From Nitratiruptor sp. (lineage in GTDB: Bacteria; Campylobacterota; Campylobacteria; Campylobacterales; Nitratiruptoraceae): a DNA stretch of 6,912 nucleotides. A model generated the notes under the pieces. It was not told the origin of the DNA and did not search any database. It was given only the letters and a program-made list of their open reading frames with translations. Every line of letters starts with the position of its first letter. Position 1 is the stretch's first letter. Positions 6,313-6,912 of the stretch are shown piece by piece. The position numbers and the translations under genes are program-made. The DNA is taken from positions 1 through 6,912 of the forward strand of contig WGBB01000060.1 in NCBI GenBank assembly GCA_015494505.1. The letters are read 5' to 3'.

Positions 6313-6411
6313 TCCGCCCAGATCCCCGCGGCGCCCGGACACAAGCGGTGCTCTGCTGCGTTCCCGCCCTGAAGCGTTGCCGCTTGCGCCCGTCGCACGG
6401 GTCTGAACGGA
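6313..6411 (-). ncRNA. ffs: 4.5S RNA (small bacterial SRP RNA)
   Basis: The RNA scaffold of the signal recognition particle, which binds Ffh and guides membrane protein ribosomes to FtsY. The diagnostic domain IV is present on the minus strand: CAG (6371-6369), G, a GCG/CGC stem closing a GGAA tetraloop (6364-6361), then AGCAG (6357-6353). This has the same layout as E. coli CAG-G-UCC-GGAA-GGA-AGCAG. Outside it, a 10-bp helix pairs GCGCAAGCGG (6389-6380) with CCGCUUGUGU (about 6347-6338), and a terminal helix pairs UCCGUUCAGA (6411-6402) with UCUGGGCGGA (6322-6313). The estimated mature core is about 99 nt, close to the usual size; exact ends are inferred from pairing. A short GGAGU/ACUCC hairpin followed by six U (6288-6283) downstream could end transcription, but it is weak and lies within the dehydrogenase gene. 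Confidence 0.92.
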
Positions 6412-6448
6412 GCATTCAAGATAGCGCACTATCCTGAGTGCTCCGCTC
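6405..6448 (-). other. Long leader hairpin at the 5' end of the ffs transcript
   Basis: On the minus strand GAGCGGAGCA (6448-6439) pairs with UGCUCCGUUC (6414-6405). The helix continues through UCA/UGA and GAUAG/CUAUC to a UGCG loop, with one mismatch and a few G-U pairs, giving a stem of about 19 bp. It begins at the predicted transcription start and its 3' arm takes in the first seven bases of the SRP terminal helix. It would form before the SRP RNA is complete and must be unfolded or cut off (for example by RNase P or RNase III). No U-run follows, so it is not a terminator. Confidence 0.7.
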
Positions 6449-6456
6449 GCAGCGCA

Positions 6457-6485
6457 ATTATACTATAAAGCCGCCTCCATTGCAA
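6457..6485 (-). promoter_or_regulatory. Sigma-70 promoter of ffs
   Basis: On the minus strand a perfect TATAAT (6462-6457) lies 17 bp after TTGCAA (6485-6480), a four-of-six -35. Transcription would start near 6450-6448, at the foot of the leader hairpin, about 40 bases before the mature SRP RNA. Spacing and the consensus -10 suit a highly expressed stable RNA. Confidence 0.7.
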
Positions 6486-6503
6486 CCAAGGCCATAGCCT
6501 CGG
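6486..6503 (-). terminator. Hairpin after the lipoprotein stop, possible weak terminator
   Basis: In minus-strand RNA CCGAGGC (6503-6497) pairs with GCCUUGG (6492-6486) around a UAUG loop: seven pairs including one G-U. It begins 2 bases after the lipoprotein stop and directly abuts the ffs -35. Only UUGCAA follows, with no U-tract, so any stop is inefficient or the hairpin protects the mRNA 3' end. Confidence 0.4.
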
Positions 6504-6505
6504 CG

Positions 6506-6685
6506 CTAAAAAGGTATGGTATCTTCTATCACCTCTCCCGTACCGGCGATGGTATTGCCCACAACTTTTGGCGTCACCACGTTGACTACCGCTCCCGTGA
6601 CCTTAAAGGGCATCGCCACCACAGATCCCACGCCGCAGCCGGCAAAAAGGAGCGCGATAATGAGCGCAAAAAGATACTTTTTCAT
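6506..6685 (-). CDS. Small 59-residue lipoprotein
   Basis: The frame encodes a 59-residue product from an ATG at 6685 to a TAG at 6508-6506. A lysine-bearing start (MKKY) and a hydrophobic core lead to a lipobox L-F-A-G-C with the lipidated cysteine at residue 17, so a 43-residue mature lipoprotein should be anchored in the inner or outer membrane. The mature part is small, valine-rich and has M-P-F-K-V-T-G-A-V-V, T-P-K-V-V-G, and a terminal acidic D-T-I-P-F. This pattern recalls short uncharacterised proteobacterial lipoproteins with a 'PFKVxGxVV' core; I cannot give a function. A strong AAGG (6695-6692) sits 6 bases before the ATG, which settles the start. A GATAAT hexamer (6714-6709) may be its -10. 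A plus-strand frame across the same bases lacks a ribosome binding site and is taken as a shadow. Confidence 0.85.
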   Translation of the reverse strand: MKKYLFALIIALLFAGCGVGSVVAMPFKVTGAVVNVVTPKVVGNTIAGTGEVIEDTIPF

Positions 6686-6708
6686 AAAAAACCTTTGATT
6701 TTAGAGCC

Positions 6709-6714
6709 ATTATC
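6709..6714 (-). promoter_or_regulatory. Candidate -10 of the lipoprotein gene
   Basis: GATAAT on the minus strand lies 23 bases before the ATG, in the 54-bp gap after tRNA-Ser(GGA). There is no convincing -35, so the gene might instead be read through from the tRNAs. Confidence 0.35.
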
Positions 6715-6739
6715 GGAAACGGGGAAAAATTTTGAACTC

Positions 6740-6830
6740 TGGCGGAGAGAGTGGGATTCGAACCCACGAAGGGCTGTTAACCCTTACACGCGTTCCAGGC
6801 GTGCGCCTTCAACCACTCGGCCATCTCTCC
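6740..6830 (-). tRNA. tRNA-Ser(GGA)
   Basis: A complete tRNA with a 7-bp acceptor stem (GGAGAGA/TCTCTCC), discriminator G and encoded CCA (6742-6740). The anticodon stem CACGC/GCGTG holds the loop CTGGAAC, anticodon GGA (6796-6794), reading UCC and UCU. The long variable arm (about AAGGGTTAACAGCCCTT) is typical of class II serine tRNAs, and the T-arm GTGGGTTCGAATCCCAC is canonical. It lies 21 bp downstream of tRNA-Ser(UGA), so the two are probably one transcript. Confidence 0.97.
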
Positions 6831-6851
6831 AAAAGTCGCGGTAGTGTGCAG

Positions 6852-6912
6852 TGGCGGGGAGGGTGGGATTCGAACCCACGGTAGGCTCATCACCTACGCC
6901 GGTTTTCAAGAC
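6852..6912 (-). tRNA. tRNA-Ser(UGA), 5' end outside window
   Basis: The 3' two-thirds of a class II tRNA: anticodon loop CTTGAAA with anticodon TGA (6908-6906), 3' anticodon stem ACCGG, a long variable arm (GTAGGTGATGAGCCTAC), the T-arm GTGGGTTCGAATCCCAC, the acceptor 3' strand CCTCCCC, discriminator G and encoded CCA (6854-6852). The acceptor 5' strand and D-arm lie beyond base 6912. Its T-arm is identical to that of the neighbouring tRNA-Ser(GGA). Confidence 0.95.

Noticed and set aside
6136..6429. Overlapping minus-strand frames across the dehydrogenase end and ffs
   Set aside because: They cover a structured SRP RNA gene and antisense coding DNA, and show no ribosome binding site or protein-like pattern.
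6405..6448. Rho-independent terminator reading of the leader hairpin
   Set aside because: No U-run follows on either strand, and on the minus strand it sits just after a strong promoter and ahead of the SRP RNA.
6516..6698. Plus-strand 60-codon frame, threonine- and proline-rich
   Set aside because: It is antisense to the lipoprotein gene, which has a better ribosome binding site and a lipobox. The Thr/Pro/Ser composition is typical of an antisense shadow.
6740..6912. Integration site (att) at the serine tRNAs
   Set aside because: No integrase gene or repeated tRNA 3'-end fragment is seen in the window. The similarity between the two tRNAs is the normal shared T-arm.

Overview
The window looks like chromosomal DNA of a chemolithotrophic Campylobacterota (Epsilonproteobacteria), perhaps a vent or sulfur-cycle genus. 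The clues are a giant periplasmic multihaem cytochrome, AAGGA-type ribosome binding sites, compact gene packing, and D-2-hydroxyacid dehydrogenase and PurT sequences typical of that group. The genus is a guess; the phylum is a moderate-confidence inference.

Left arm (1-1918, minus strand): the N-terminal 639 residues of an exported multihaem c-type cytochrome with 11 CXXCH motifs. It runs off the window at base 1. Everything open on the plus strand here is a shadow of it. A divergent AT-rich intergenic region (1919-2033) carries likely promoters for both sides and a perfect 6-bp inverted repeat.

Middle (2034-3221, plus): a compact BrnT-like toxin and ribbon-helix-helix antitoxin pair, clearly more AT-rich than its surroundings, followed 8 bp later by a class I SAM-dependent methyltransferase.

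Right-middle (3276-6310, plus): a tight run of four genes. It begins with a 141-residue unknown, possibly a small nuclease-fold protein. Then come purT (formate-dependent purine synthesis), yjbQ (overlapping purT by ATGA) and a D-2-hydroxyacid dehydrogenase starting directly after the yjbQ stop codon. The spacing points to co-transcription and translational coupling.

Right end (6313-6912, all minus): the 4.5S signal recognition particle RNA gene (ffs), recognised by its GGAA tetraloop and flanking CAG/AGCAG loop, with a good sigma-70 promoter and an unusual long leader hairpin. Upstream of it lie a 59-residue lipoprotein gene, a complete tRNA-Ser(GGA) and a 5'-truncated tRNA-Ser(UGA), both with encoded CCA. 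ffs and the dehydrogenase converge with only 2 bp between the folded RNA end and the stop codon.

The most unusual signals are the leader hairpin that competes with the terminal stem of the SRP RNA, the uncharacterised 11-plus-haem cytochrome, and the unknown 141-residue protein ahead of purT. I found no CRISPR array, insertion sequence or clear phage structural gene.
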